A DNA stretch of 64,000 bases. It comes from an uncultured Atopostipes sp. Lineage in GTDB: Bacteria > Bacillota > Bacilli > Lactobacillales > Carnobacteriaceae_A. The notes beneath the pieces were generated by a model. It did no database searches, was not told the DNA's origin, and saw nothing but the letters and a program-made list of their open reading frames with translations. The position numbers were made by a program, and so were the translations under genes. The stretch lies in NCBI GenBank assembly GCA_910588235.1, contig CAJUOQ010000006.1:1-64000 (forward strand), given 5' to 3'. Below, one piece after another: positions 7,386 to 14,838 of the stretch (position 1 is the stretch's first letter; the number at the start of each line of letters is the position of its first letter).

Positions 7386-8822
7386 ATGGATAATTTAACT
7401 TCGTGGCTCGAACGTTATATTTTACCGCTGGCGATCAAAATCGGTTCACAAAAACACTTAGTAGCTTTACGAGATGCCTTTATTGGGACATTGCCAGCGA
7501 CGTTGGCCGGTTCTGTGGCGGTTATGATTAATGCGATCTTACGGGATTTACCGCCACAGTTTATTGACGGCTATGACGGAAGTACTGTGCCGGTGATTAG
7601 CCAAATTATCGAAATTAATGGCTACGTCTGGAATGGAACTCTTGCGATTGCGGGATTAATTTTCATTTTTTCTTGGGGTTATAACTTAGCACGCGCCTAT
7701 AAAGTGAACGACTTAGCGGGAGGAATTGTTGCAACAGCGGCGGCCATCGCGGGTATTCGCTTTTCTTTCGCAGGAACGGTGGAAGGAGTCAATTTAGATC
7801 CTGGCACGATTGATGTTTTAAATGAAGCAGGCTGGGAAGCGACCGCGGATAGTGTAACCGCTAATGGTTGGGGCTGGCTGCCACTCAGCAGTTTGGATGG
7901 AAATTTTTATTTCACGGCAATGATTATTGGTTTTGTGGCGACGATGATTTACATTAAATTGATGCAGGCCGAGATTACGATTAAACTGCCGGAGTCCGTA
8001 CCGCCCGCTGTTTCAAAAGCTTTTGCCTCCATTATTCCGGCAACCGTTGCACTTTATGTGACAGGGATTTTTTACTGGCTCTTTTCGCGTGTCGTGCCGG
8101 ACTTAACCTTTCTGGAATGGCTGCAAGAAACGATCGCTTTACCGCTTTTAGGGATGTCTCAAGGATTTGGAGCCGTCGCGATCTCCGCCTTGTTTGTGCA
8201 GCTGTTTTGGTTCTTTGGGATTCACGGACCGAATGTCTTAGCTCCAATTTTAGAAGGGGTTTTTGGAGTGGCGCAATTGACGAACGTAAATTTATTCCAA
8301 GAAGGGGGCTCGGCCTTAGTGTTAGAGGAAGGCTATACTTGGGTGCGGGGTTCTTTTGATGCTTATGCTTGGTTTGGCGGTTCTGGTGGGACCATTGTGA
8401 TGGTGTTGGCAATTTTATTGTTCTCAAAACGTGAAGAGTACCAAACGGTCGCGAAACTATCGGTCGGTCCCGGCATCTTTAATATTAATGAACCGGTTCT
8501 ATTTGGTTTACCAGTAGTTTTGAATCCTATTTTATTTATACCGTTTATTTTAACCCCTGTGATTTCGGTCGGGATTGGCTATTTTGCGACGGTCTTTGGT
8601 TTAGTGAATCCTGTTTCGCAACAAGTCGCTTGGGTGACTCCACCGCTCTTAATGTCTTTCCTAGCGACAGGGGCTGACTGGCGCGCCCCGATTGTGACGT
8701 TAGTGGCGATGGTGGTTTCTTTCTTAACTTGGATTCCATTTATCATCTCGGCAAATAAAATGGTACCTATCTCAGCCGAAGAAGCGGCGGAAGAAGAGAC
8801 GGGTGATGATTATGAAGATTGA
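7386..8822 (+). CDS. PTS sugar transporter EIIC (lactose/cellobiose family)
   Basis: A 478-residue membrane permease of the phosphotransferase system with about ten hydrophobic segments. It matches the lactose/cellobiose EIIC family: WLERYILPLAIKIGSQKHLVALRDAF at the N-terminus, FFGIHGPNVL (~280), and the substrate-site segment NINEPVLFGLP (~365). I prefer ATG 7386, preceded by AGAGGAG and matching the family N-terminus; ATG 7347, which adds 13 residues, has its own GGAAGAG and cannot be excluded. No IIA or IIB gene is adjacent, so it must borrow partners encoded elsewhere. GC content jumps here relative to the preceding operon. Sugar specificity is not readable (a beta-glucoside or oligo-hexose is likely). 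Confidence 0.9.
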   Translation: MDNLTSWLERYILPLAIKIGSQKHLVALRDAFIGTLPATLAGSVAVMINAILRDLPPQFIDGYDGSTVPVISQIIEINGYVWNGTLAIAGLIFIFSWGYNLARAYKVNDLAGGIVATAAAIAGIRFSFAGTVEGVNLDPGTIDVLNEAGWEATADSVTANGWGWLPLSSLDGNFYFTAMIIGFVATMIYIKLMQAEITIKLPESVPPAVSKAFASIIPATVALYVTGIFYWLFSRVVPDLTFLEWLQETIALPLLGMSQGFGAVAISALFVQLFWFFGIHGPNVLAPILEGVFGVAQLTNVNLFQEGGSALVLEEGYTWVRGSFDAYAWFGGSGGTIVMVLAILLFSKREEYQTVAKLSVGPGIFNINEPVLFGLPVVLNPILFIPFILTPVISVGIGYFATVFGLVNPVSQQVAWVTPPLLMSFLATGADWRAPIVTLVAMVVSFLTWIPFIISANKMVPISAEEAAEEETGDDYED

Positions 8823-9231
8823 GCGAACAATGAAGCTTTCGGCGGCAGCACTCTTTGAGATTTTAGAGCGCTCGATTCAAACAGATATTTATACACACAC
8901 GAAGCAGTCTTTAAATACAGAAAATTTTGAAGGTTTTGAGTACATTAAATATTTTGCGAACGGGGATCAAGCCCTTATTCGGATCGATCAATACGATCCA
9001 GCACAGACGTATTACTACAGTACACATACGGATAAAAATCGCATTCTTGTAAAATATGAGATCCAACCGGTGGATGAAAAAAGCTGCGTTCTCCATTATA
9101 CAGAAGAAATTGATTCGCACGGTTTTTTACAGAAAATCAATGATACATTGGTCGGTTATATCTGGGGTTACCTGAAAAAGAAAAGATTCCATGAAATGCT
9201 GCGACAAATGGAAAATCTTTCTGACCAATGA
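8806..9231 (+). CDS. DUF3284 domain protein
   Basis: A cytosolic protein of about 141 residues whose start lies inside the end of the EIIC gene. GTG 8803, ATG 8806 and ATG 8812 are all possible starts. It has the DUF3284 pattern, a START-like alpha/beta fold with N-terminal FEILERSIQTDI and C-terminal GYIWGYLKKKRFHEML. DUF3284 proteins are repeatedly found beside lactose/cellobiose-type PTS genes in Lactobacillales, but their biochemical role is unknown. Overlap with the EIIC gene implies translational coupling and a shared pathway. Confidence 0.75.
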   Translation: MIMKIERTMKLSAAALFEILERSIQTDIYTHTKQSLNTENFEGFEYIKYFANGDQALIRIDQYDPAQTYYYSTHTDKNRILVKYEIQPVDEKSCVLHYTEEIDSHGFLQKINDTLVGYIWGYLKKKRFHEMLRQMENLSDQ

Positions 9232-9239
9232 AACTGGAG

Positions 9240-9296
9240 TAAAACTTCCACTGATTGAGGAGAATATAAAGAGGTGGGAGTTTTTGTTTTTGTTCC
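9240..9296 (+). terminator. Intrinsic terminator after DUF3284 gene
   Basis: AAACTTCCAC pairs with GTGGGAGTTT (one G-U) across a 22-nt loop, followed by TTGTTTTTGTT. Confidence 0.65.
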
Positions 9297-9469
9297 TTAG
9301 ATCCTGTAGAGTTATTCGTATAAATAACGAAAAATGAGTGTCTGAACATGGAATTGAAACAAATTGTTATAATTTCTAATAAAACTGTCACTTATTTTTC
9401 ATGAAAGTGATGTAAAATAGAAGAGCAAGCTTCTTTTGAAGCGTAGTTCATCGAAAGTAGTGAAAACAA

Positions 9470-10468
9470 ATGAGTGCAAGATATGAAAAGTTTGATATTC
9501 TTCGTGGCTTGGCCATTGTGGGCGTGATTTTGATCCATATTACCGCACCACTCGCAACAGATGATGATGTGTTAGCGATTGTGGTGAATCAAATCTCAAG
9601 ATTCGCTGTGCCCGTTTATTTTATTTTATCCGGCTGGGGCTTAACGATTGCCGATAGTTATAAAAGAAGCGCAAGTTACGGGGATTTCTTAAAAAAGAGG
9701 TTTCTAGGTATTTTCCCGCAATACTTCCTATGGAATATTATCTATTTAGTTTACACGGATGTGTGGAATATTCCGGGAGATTTAAGTTGGGGAATGCTTT
9801 ATGACATCGCTAAAAGTTTACTGATGGGAACCATTTATAATCATTTATATTTTGTTCCAGTTATTTTAATTTTTTATATGGCTTATCCGCTTCTTTTAAA
9901 AATTGCCAACAAATATGGCATCATGATCTCCTTAGTCATTACGATGTTGAGTCAAGTTTCGGATCTATGGATTGAGCACGAATATTTTTATATGAATAAA
10001 AATGTTTTTAATTGGCTCTTCTTTTTTATTTTTGGTGTTTGGTTGGCTAAAAATTTCACTGAAAAAGTGCAATACGTGCAAAAATACAAAGTGCCTATTA
10101 TGTTAGGGGCGCTAGTGACGATGATGATGGTTATTTTTACCCCTTTCGTTGTCGGTGGGGTATTTGATTATAATTTAGCGCTTGCTTCCACGCGGCCGTC
10201 GGTTATTTTTTATTCGTTGATGGTGGTGTTATTGATAATGGTTGTTCCTTTTAGAAATGAGCGTTTGAATCCTATTTTCTTAACATTAAGTAAGTATTCT
10301 TTTTATATTTACTTGAGCCATTATCTATTCGTAGATTTCTTACGTACGAGCTATGTAAATGCCGGCTTGCATCTCAATACCGTAATCTACATTCTCTTGT
10401 TTTTACTGCTCGTCACTTTAGCTTCTTTAGCCGTGGGTGTGGTTACAAGAAAAATAGAGCAGCGGTAA
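9470..10468 (+). CDS. Membrane acyltransferase (acyltransferase family 3)
   Basis: A 332-residue polytopic membrane protein with about ten hydrophobic segments. The family-3 signature FDILRGLAIVGVILIH lies at residues 8-23, where the histidine is the catalytic candidate. SRFAVPVYFILSGWGL follows near 45 and a conserved YSFYIYLSHYLFVDF segment near 285. These enzymes O-acetylate or otherwise acylate cell-surface carbohydrates. There is no C-terminal SGNH domain, so it is not a full OatA-type peptidoglycan acetyltransferase. The ribosome site is weak (GAAAGTAGTG). It is a single gene bounded by terminators. Acceptor unknown. Confidence 0.85.
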   Translation: MSARYEKFDILRGLAIVGVILIHITAPLATDDDVLAIVVNQISRFAVPVYFILSGWGLTIADSYKRSASYGDFLKKRFLGIFPQYFLWNIIYLVYTDVWNIPGDLSWGMLYDIAKSLLMGTIYNHLYFVPVILIFYMAYPLLLKIANKYGIMISLVITMLSQVSDLWIEHEYFYMNKNVFNWLFFFIFGVWLAKNFTEKVQYVQKYKVPIMLGALVTMMMVIFTPFVVGGVFDYNLALASTRPSVIFYSLMVVLLIMVVPFRNERLNPIFLTLSKYSFYIYLSHYLFVDFLRTSYVNAGLHLNTVIYILLFLLLVTLASLAVGVVTRKIEQR

Positions 10469-10512
10469 AACGTTGCGTACATAAAAAATGAATTCAGAAG
10501 AGTGAGAGAGTT

Positions 10513-10543
10513 AGGGGTTAGCGAACATGCTAGCCTCTTTTTT
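10513..10543 (+). terminator. Intrinsic terminator after acyltransferase gene
   Basis: AGGGGTTAGC pairs with GCTAGCCTCT (G-U pairs allowed) around GAACAT, followed by TTTTTT. Confidence 0.65.
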
Positions 10544-10614
10544 AATGGGTATTTCATTCCTCTCACCCGTTATTTCTGATACGCTAATGCTATCAGGCAG
10601 AAAGGATGGATAGG

Positions 10615-11235
10615 ATGAAGAAAAAGAAATTATTTCAATCCGTTAGTTTAGGTCTTATGGTTTTATTTTCTGTAGTACTTGTCGCTTGTGGACGCGATGT
10701 TTCGACAGTAGAGGATGCTTTAGAGGGGCATTGGACCGTAGAAGATGCGCGGATGAATGGGGAACCGCTGGAAGAGGCGTTGGATCAATATGAGGAGTTA
10801 TTGGATATTGATTCCGAGGCCATCACGAGCACAGAAGAGGGACAGACGGAAATTGCCCTTGATTTTTATTATCAAGAAGGCAACTTAACGATTGTCAATA
10901 ATCAAGGCGAACAAACCGTGTTTCCTAGCGAAGTGATCAACCGCGATGAGGAAAATAATACCCTTGTTTTAGAACATGTGATGGACGAAGAACAAGGATC
11001 CATCAAGTTAAATGAAGAAGTTACTTTTGCCGATGAAGAACGGGAATCGTTGACTTCTCATATAAGTATAACGGATATCAAACTGGAAGAAGAAGAACCG
11101 TCAGAAGAAAGATCCGGCTTAGATGAAGAACTGTATCAGTTCGGACAAGAGTTTGCGCTCGAAATTTTTCGAAACATCAATCTTGAGTTTGATTTAAACT
11201 ATGTGGACGACGAAGAAGCGCCGACTGCCGAATAG
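10615..11235 (+). CDS. Putative lipoprotein of unknown function
   Basis: A 206-residue protein with a lysine-rich start, a hydrophobic core and the lipobox LVAC (lipid-modified Cys at about residue 25), so it should be anchored to the outer face of the membrane. The mature part is very acidic, with many Glu and Asp. It contains an EGHWTVEDARMNGEPL stretch resembling the start of small surface domains found in other lipoproteins, but I do not recognise the family. ATG 10615 is chosen because AGAAAGG sits 9 nt upstream; ATG 10606 would lie directly on that site. It has its own upstream gap and a terminator after it, so it is monocistronic. Confidence 0.75.
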   Translation: MKKKKLFQSVSLGLMVLFSVVLVACGRDVSTVEDALEGHWTVEDARMNGEPLEEALDQYEELLDIDSEAITSTEEGQTEIALDFYYQEGNLTIVNNQGEQTVFPSEVINRDEENNTLVLEHVMDEEQGSIKLNEEVTFADEERESLTSHISITDIKLEEEEPSEERSGLDEELYQFGQEFALEIFRNINLEFDLNYVDDEEAPTAE

Positions 11236-11282
11236 TTGAAGCTGTCGTCGCGTTTCATTCAGTAATATTTTTATAAAAGAAA

Positions 11283-11327
11283 GAATCCAGAAGGCTGTGG
11301 TGACACAAGCACTTCTGGATTTTTGTT
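11283..11327. terminator. Bidirectional intrinsic terminator
   Basis: AATCCAGAAG pairs with CTTCTGGATT, with T-rich tracts on both strands. It lies between the convergent lipoprotein and HAD genes and serves both. Confidence 0.85.
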
Positions 11328-11332
11328 TGTCG

Positions 11333-11983
11333 TTATTCGTTTAATTCCGTAAGTAATTCGTCGAGGTTAAAATTGACAAAGTCATCCAGCACGACATCCG
11401 CTTGGGAGAGGTCCTGCACGCCCGAATTGGGATTATCTAAAGCCACACATTGCATGCCCGCTTCTTTCGCCGCGGCTACACCGTTTGCGGCATCTTCAAA
11501 GACCAAACACTCAGTGGGTTCAATTCCCATGACTTCCGCTGTGTGGAGAAAGATTTCTGGATGCGGTTTGCCGTGGGTAATATCTTCGCCACTCATCGTG
11601 ACGTCAAAATAGTCGCCTAAAGAAAATTGATCGACAATATGATCGACCGTTTTTCGATTGTTGGAAGAAGCTAAAGCTAGACGATAACCCGCCTCATCAA
11701 AAGCTTTTAATACGTCTAGAAAATGATCGACGAGAGGGACCTGTTGGATTTCTTCCATAAATCTTTGCTTCTTGGTCGCAATTAAGTCCTCCACGCTCGG
11801 TTCTAAATCATACATTTCTTTGAAATGAGACCACATATAGTCATCCGTCGTTCCCACAAACTTTAAGTACTCCTCCGTCGAAATGGAACCGCCAAGTTCT
11901 TCTAACATTTCAATTTCTAATCTTTGGTGGACGGGTTCACTGTCAATAATGACGCCATCCATATCAAATATCACTGCTTGCAC
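11333..11983 (-). CDS. HAD-superfamily phosphatase/phosphomutase (beta-PGM-like)
   Basis: A 216-residue HAD subfamily IA hydrolase. Motif I is FDMDGVIID (residues 5-13, nucleophile Asp and acid/base Asp), motif II ALASSN (~103-108), motif III Lys in HGKPHPE (~135) and motif IV FEDAANG (~160). The helical cap between motifs I and II and the DGV/FED signature resemble beta-phosphoglucomutase and related sugar-phosphate phosphatases. The start is GTG with GAGGAAAAAGA upstream; no ATG is available before motif I. No linked sugar-phosphorylase gene is seen, so a general sugar-phosphate phosphatase is as likely as a mutase. Confidence 0.88.
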   Translation of the reverse strand: MQAVIFDMDGVIIDSEPVHQRLEIEMLEELGGSISTEEYLKFVGTTDDYMWSHFKEMYDLEPSVEDLIATKKQRFMEEIQQVPLVDHFLDVLKAFDEAGYRLALASSNNRKTVDHIVDQFSLGDYFDVTMSGEDITHGKPHPEIFLHTAEVMGIEPTECLVFEDAANGVAAAKEAGMQCVALDNPNSGVQDLSQADVVLDDFVNFNLDELLTELNE

Positions 11984-12185
11984 TCTTTTTCCTCTTTTCT
12001 TTTTTGATTTTACATTTTTTTGAATCCTATATTTCGTTTTTGGAGCTGCTGATACCTAGCATATCATGAAAGTGGTAACGGTAGAAATATATTGCTAATT
12101 TTGAAGGAGGGACTTTTTCATAAAAAATATCTGTAAGAGGTGAATAAAGGAAAAATTTCGGAGAGTAAGCAACCGGTCCATTCCG

Positions 12186-12214
12186 TTGACAACGTTTACA
12201 GGGAGGCCTATAAT
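12186..12214 (+). promoter_or_regulatory. Perfect consensus sigma-A promoter with overlapping cre-like site
   Basis: TTGACA (12186-12191), a 17-bp spacer and TATAAT (12209-12214) form an exact consensus promoter about 85 bp before the SBP gene. Bases 12186-12200 also match the cre consensus except for one position, which would place a CcpA site on the -35. The promoter shows that the in-frame codons before 12297 are not translated. Confidence 0.85.
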
Positions 12215-12296
12215 CTATTTTATAGAACTTCATTCTCCTTTTGGAAGAGGCGTTCACCAGGCTTTATACATAGGGTCCTTAAGGAGGAGAAAAATT

Positions 12297-13187
12297 TTGA
12301 ATACTTATAAAAAAAGACGGCCGGCGGGTCGAGCGAAGTGGAAAACGTTCATGTTAGCTTTGTTTTTATTAGCGATTTTTTCAGGTCCATATAATGTCGC
12401 GCATGCACAAACGGCGACTGAGGAAGCAGCAACAGAAACGGAAGGCGTTTTGCGCGTAGGTATGGAAGCCAATTATGCGCCTTTTAACTGGTCGCAAGTC
12501 GATGATGCGAACGGGGCGATTGCCATTTCGAATAGTCAAAATGAATATGTGAATGGTTATGATGTTCAAATTGCGAAACGGGTTGCGGAGGCTTTAGATT
12601 TAGAATTGGAAATTGTTAAAGTGGAGTGGGATGGTTTGCCGCCCGCTTTAATGTCGGGGAAAATTGACGCGATTATTGCGGGGATGAGTCCGACGGCTGA
12701 ACGTAAAGAACAAATTGATTTTTCGGATCGTTACTATACCTCGGATTTGGTGCTGGTTGTGCAAGCAGGCAGTCAATGGGAAAATGCGACATCTTTAGAA
12801 GATTTTGCGGGTGCGAAAGTTACTGGGCAGTTAAATACCTTTCATGAAACGGTGATTGACCAAATTCCAAAGGTTGATAAACAGACAGCGATGGATAATT
12901 TCCCGGCCATGTTCTCAGCGACCTTGAGTGGCAAAGTCGATGCTTATGTCTCCGAACGACCGGGTGCGATGGCGGCCGTAGCGTCCAATGCCGATTTAAC
13001 TTTTGTGACTTTTGAAGAAGGGATGGGCTTTGATGTTTCGGGGGAGGATACTTCGATCGCTGTAGGCTTGCGGAAAGAGAGTCCCTTAACAGAGCCGATC
13101 AACGAGGCTTTGGCGACAAAGGCCAAATTATTGTCGACGAGGATCCCGAAGAATTTTTCAACCATCCTAAAGACCCAAGCCAAGTAG
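12297..13187 (+). CDS. Truncated amino-acid ABC transporter substrate-binding protein (deletion remnant)
   Basis: The first ~275 of 296 residues form a signal peptide (ending VAHA-Q, signal peptidase I type, no lipobox) plus a polar amino-acid binding domain (RVGMEANYAPFNW, VNGYDVQIAKRVA, KIDAIIAGMSPTAERK, YVSERPGAMA). In Lactobacillales this domain style is usually fused to a permease. Here homology stops after INEALA, and the last ~21 residues (TKAKLL...) are unrelated, because the DNA runs into the tail of an ATPase gene in another frame. The permease part and most of the ATPase gene are therefore missing. The start is TTG 12297 with AAGGAGGAG 5 nt upstream. It may still be secreted as a binding protein, but cannot transport alone. 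Confidence 0.8.
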   Translation: MNTYKKRRPAGRAKWKTFMLALFLLAIFSGPYNVAHAQTATEEAATETEGVLRVGMEANYAPFNWSQVDDANGAIAISNSQNEYVNGYDVQIAKRVAEALDLELEIVKVEWDGLPPALMSGKIDAIIAGMSPTAERKEQIDFSDRYYTSDLVLVVQAGSQWENATSLEDFAGAKVTGQLNTFHETVIDQIPKVDKQTAMDNFPAMFSATLSGKVDAYVSERPGAMAAVASNADLTFVTFEEGMGFDVSGEDTSIAVGLRKESPLTEPINEALATKAKLLSTRIPKNFSTILKTQAK

Positions 13188-13231
13188 ATTTTCTCACTCG
13201 CTTTAGTAAAGAGCACACACTTGAAAGCTAA
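13115..13231 (+). pseudogene. 3' remnant of GlnQ-like amino-acid ABC transporter ATPase gene
   Basis: In the frame starting at 13115 the DNA encodes DKGQIIVDEDPEEFFNHP followed by KDPSQVDFLTRF and a short tail ending at TAA 13229-13231. This is the hallmark C-terminus of polar-amino-acid ABC ATPases (the usual form is MDxGxIVExxxPxxxFxxPxxxRxxxFLxxx). Everything upstream of DKG, including Walker A, signature and Walker B motifs, is absent. It is read out of frame relative to the preceding binding-protein gene, with the junction at about 13113-13117. The reading is by eye but the match is characteristic. Confidence 0.8.
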
Positions 13232-13251
13232 CTTAGGAAATTCAAACACTG

Positions 13252-13277
13252 ACGTACTAAGTTGAGTACGTTATAAT
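13252..13277 (+). promoter_or_regulatory. Antitoxin promoter with palindromic operator
   Basis: ACGTACT (13252-13258) and AGTACGT (13265-13271) form a perfect inverted repeat directly before TATAAT (13272-13277). A -35-like CTGACG lies 17 bp upstream of the -10, so the operator fills the spacer. This layout fits autorepression by a YefM/Phd-type antitoxin. Confidence 0.65.
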
Positions 13278-13307
13278 GTAATTGACTTCAATAGGGGAGG
13301 AATTATA

Positions 13308-13571
13308 ATGTTCAAAATGACCTTTAATCCAAGCAATGCTAGAAAAAATTTTTATCAGCTCTTAAAAGATGTGAATATGAATCATACAGAAATACAAATT
13401 ATTAGCGAACGAAATGAAAATAATGCAGTATTGATTAGTTTAGAAGATTGGAAATCTATTCAAGAAACATTGTTACTTGAACAAACTGGGGTACTTGATC
13501 AAGTTAGAAAACTCGAAAAAGATGAAAGTGGCTTTACAAATGTTGATGATATTGACTGGGACAGTCTTTAA
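13308..13571 (+). CDS. YefM/Phd-family antitoxin
   Basis: An 87-residue DNA-binding antitoxin. The YefM fold is clear: SNARKNFYQLLKDVN (residues 7-21), then VLISLEDWKSIQETL (~45-59), then an acidic, flexible C-terminus that would wrap the toxin. Ribosome site GGGGAGG before ATG 13308. Its stop overlaps the start of the yoeB-like reading frame (TAATG), the usual coupling in these operons. Because the partner toxin is broken, the antitoxin is an orphan in this strain. It could still repress its own promoter or neutralise related toxins. Confidence 0.88.
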   Translation: MFKMTFNPSNARKNFYQLLKDVNMNHTEIQIISERNENNAVLISLEDWKSIQETLLLEQTGVLDQVRKLEKDESGFTNVDDIDWDSL

Positions 13572-13836
13572 TGAAGCAATATGGAGTATTCATTAAAAAT
13601 TCTGCAAAAAAAGACTTTAAAAAGATTAAACATTCTAACTTACAAGAAAACTTTCAAAAAGTCATACAAACCCTCTAAGAAAATCCATTTGAATGACACA
13701 ATCTTTTGAAAAACTGCCCCCTCAGTCATCTGGATTCTATTCTAGAAGAATTAATCGACAACATCGTGTCGTCTATAAAGTAAATGAAACTTTAAAACGA
13801 GTAGAAATTTATTCTGCATGGACACATTATGAATGA
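13571..13836 (+). pseudogene. Broken YoeB/Txe-family toxin gene
   Basis: ATG 13571 opens MKQYGVFIKNSAKKDFKKIK, a normal YoeB N-terminus, but a TAA stop at 13676-13678 interrupts it. After a further 5 codons (ENPFE) the frame shifts at 13694-13696: TGACAC where TGGACAC would keep the frame. From 13696 to 13836 the rest is intact: SFEKLPPQSSGFYSRRINRQ, then HRVVYKVNE and the final SAWTHYE, including the Arg, His and Tyr typical of the RNase site. One nonsense and one 1-nt deletion make full-length toxin impossible. About 88 codons would be present if repaired, the normal size. Confidence 0.9.
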
Positions 13837-13888
13837 TTTATTTTAAAGCATTCATAAATTCCTATTTAAATAAATCTACTATTATAAA

Positions 13889-13937
13889 AAGCAATGAAAC
13901 TTGAAAGTGATTATAAGTTTCATTGCTTCTTTTTATT
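13889..13937 (+). terminator. Intrinsic terminator after toxin-antitoxin locus
   Basis: GCAATGAAACTT pairs with AAGTTTCATTGC, then TTCTTTTTATTT. The remainder of the gap to 14274 contains only the hairpin repeat described separately and no convincing gene. Confidence 0.88.
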
Positions 13938-14046
13938 TAATGAATCTAAAATATACAAACTATTTTTCATTCTTTAATGTTCCTTCGTTTTCTGTAAATC
14001 TATGACCTTTAGGGTTAAAAGAACTTCTAATATGACAACAGGAGGT

Positions 14047-14123
14047 TCGTGATCATGTCTTTAGTTTTCATGTTCACGAGCGTGTGTCTCGTAGTTACGT
14101 ATTCGAGTTTCGAGCTCACGAGC
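14047..14123. repeat. Double-hairpin intergenic repeat (copy A)
   Basis: Two hairpin-forming segments. TCGTGATCATG (14047-14057) pairs with CATGTTCACGA (14069-14079) at 10 of 11 positions. The segment 14087-14123, starting TCTCGTAG and ending GCTCACGAGC, aligns at 29 of 37 positions with 63860-63896 at the other end of the window. It looks like a dispersed REP-like element. Confidence 0.5.
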
Positions 14124-14274
14124 TCCCTCATCATCCGCCAAATGGTGAAAATTTCTCTATAAAAATAAGCGATAACGAAAATAGGCAGAGAGATTAACGG
14201 AAATAATTAGGAAACATTTAATTTTTGAAGTAAGCTAGTTAATAGTTACAAATAGTTCAAATAGAGGGGATAAA

Positions 14275-14838
14275 ATGGATACGAAAAAGCTATGGAAACT
14301 CTTTGTTTCCACACTTTATTTAAGTGCATTTACTTTTGGTGGAGGCTATGTCATTGTGACGTTGATGAAGAAAAAGTTCGTTGACGATTACAAATGGATT
14401 TCCGAGCGAGAGATGTTAAATTATGTGGCGATTGCGCAATCTTCTCCCGGAGCTATTGCGGTGAACGGGGCGATTGTGGTCGGGTACAGGATTGCTGGAA
14501 TTGTGGGCGTGATCGTTTCTGTTTTAGGCACCATTATTCCACCCTTTGTGATTATCACTTTAATTTCCTTTTTCTATGATGCGTTTCGTGAAAATATATG
14601 GGTTAGTTTAATGCTTGAAGGGATGGAGTCAGGGGTCGCTGCGGTGGTGACGGCTGTCTCTTATGAAATGGCGATCGGTATTGTGAAAGAAAAGAACGCT
14701 ATGCTGATTGTTATGATGGTGGCTGCTTTCTTAGCGAATGCGGTCTTTAACGTGAATGTGATGTTAATTATTGTGATCAGTATTGCGATCGGCTTAATCC
14801 AAAGTTATTTCATGAATAGAAAGGAAGAACTTGAATGA
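14275..14838 (+). CDS. Short-chain ChrA-family (CHR) transporter subunit 1
   Basis: A 187-residue membrane protein made of one CHR domain, with about five hydrophobic segments. The CHR N-terminal pattern is clear: STLYLSAFTFGGGYVIVTLM (residues 13-32), then SEREMLNYVAIAQSSPGAIAVN. The CHR family includes chromate exporters. Pairs of single-domain proteins (short-chain CHR) are thought to work as heterodimers with opposite topology. The following gene overlaps by four bases (ATGA), as expected for such a pair. Whether chromate or another anion is exported is not shown by the sequence. Confidence 0.87.
   Translation: MDTKKLWKLFVSTLYLSAFTFGGGYVIVTLMKKKFVDDYKWISEREMLNYVAIAQSSPGAIAVNGAIVVGYRIAGIVGVIVSVLGTIIPPFVIITLISFFYDAFRENIWVSLMLEGMESGVAAVVTAVSYEMAIGIVKEKNAMLIVMMVAAFLANAVFNVNVMLIIVISIAIGLIQSYFMNRKEELE

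Noticed and set aside
8032..8427. Minus-strand 131-codon open frame inside the EIIC gene
   Set aside because: It is antisense to a clearly conserved membrane protein and has low-complexity composition; a shadow frame.
12027..12257. Minus-strand 76-codon open frame
   Set aside because: It covers the consensus promoter and leader of the SBP gene, has no ribosome site and no recognisable domain.
14055..14162. A 35-codon open frame with AGGAGG upstream, starting MSLVFMFTSV
   Set aside because: It lies entirely on the double-hairpin repeat, so the open frame and apparent ribosome site are better explained by the repeat; no similarity to a known peptide is recognised.
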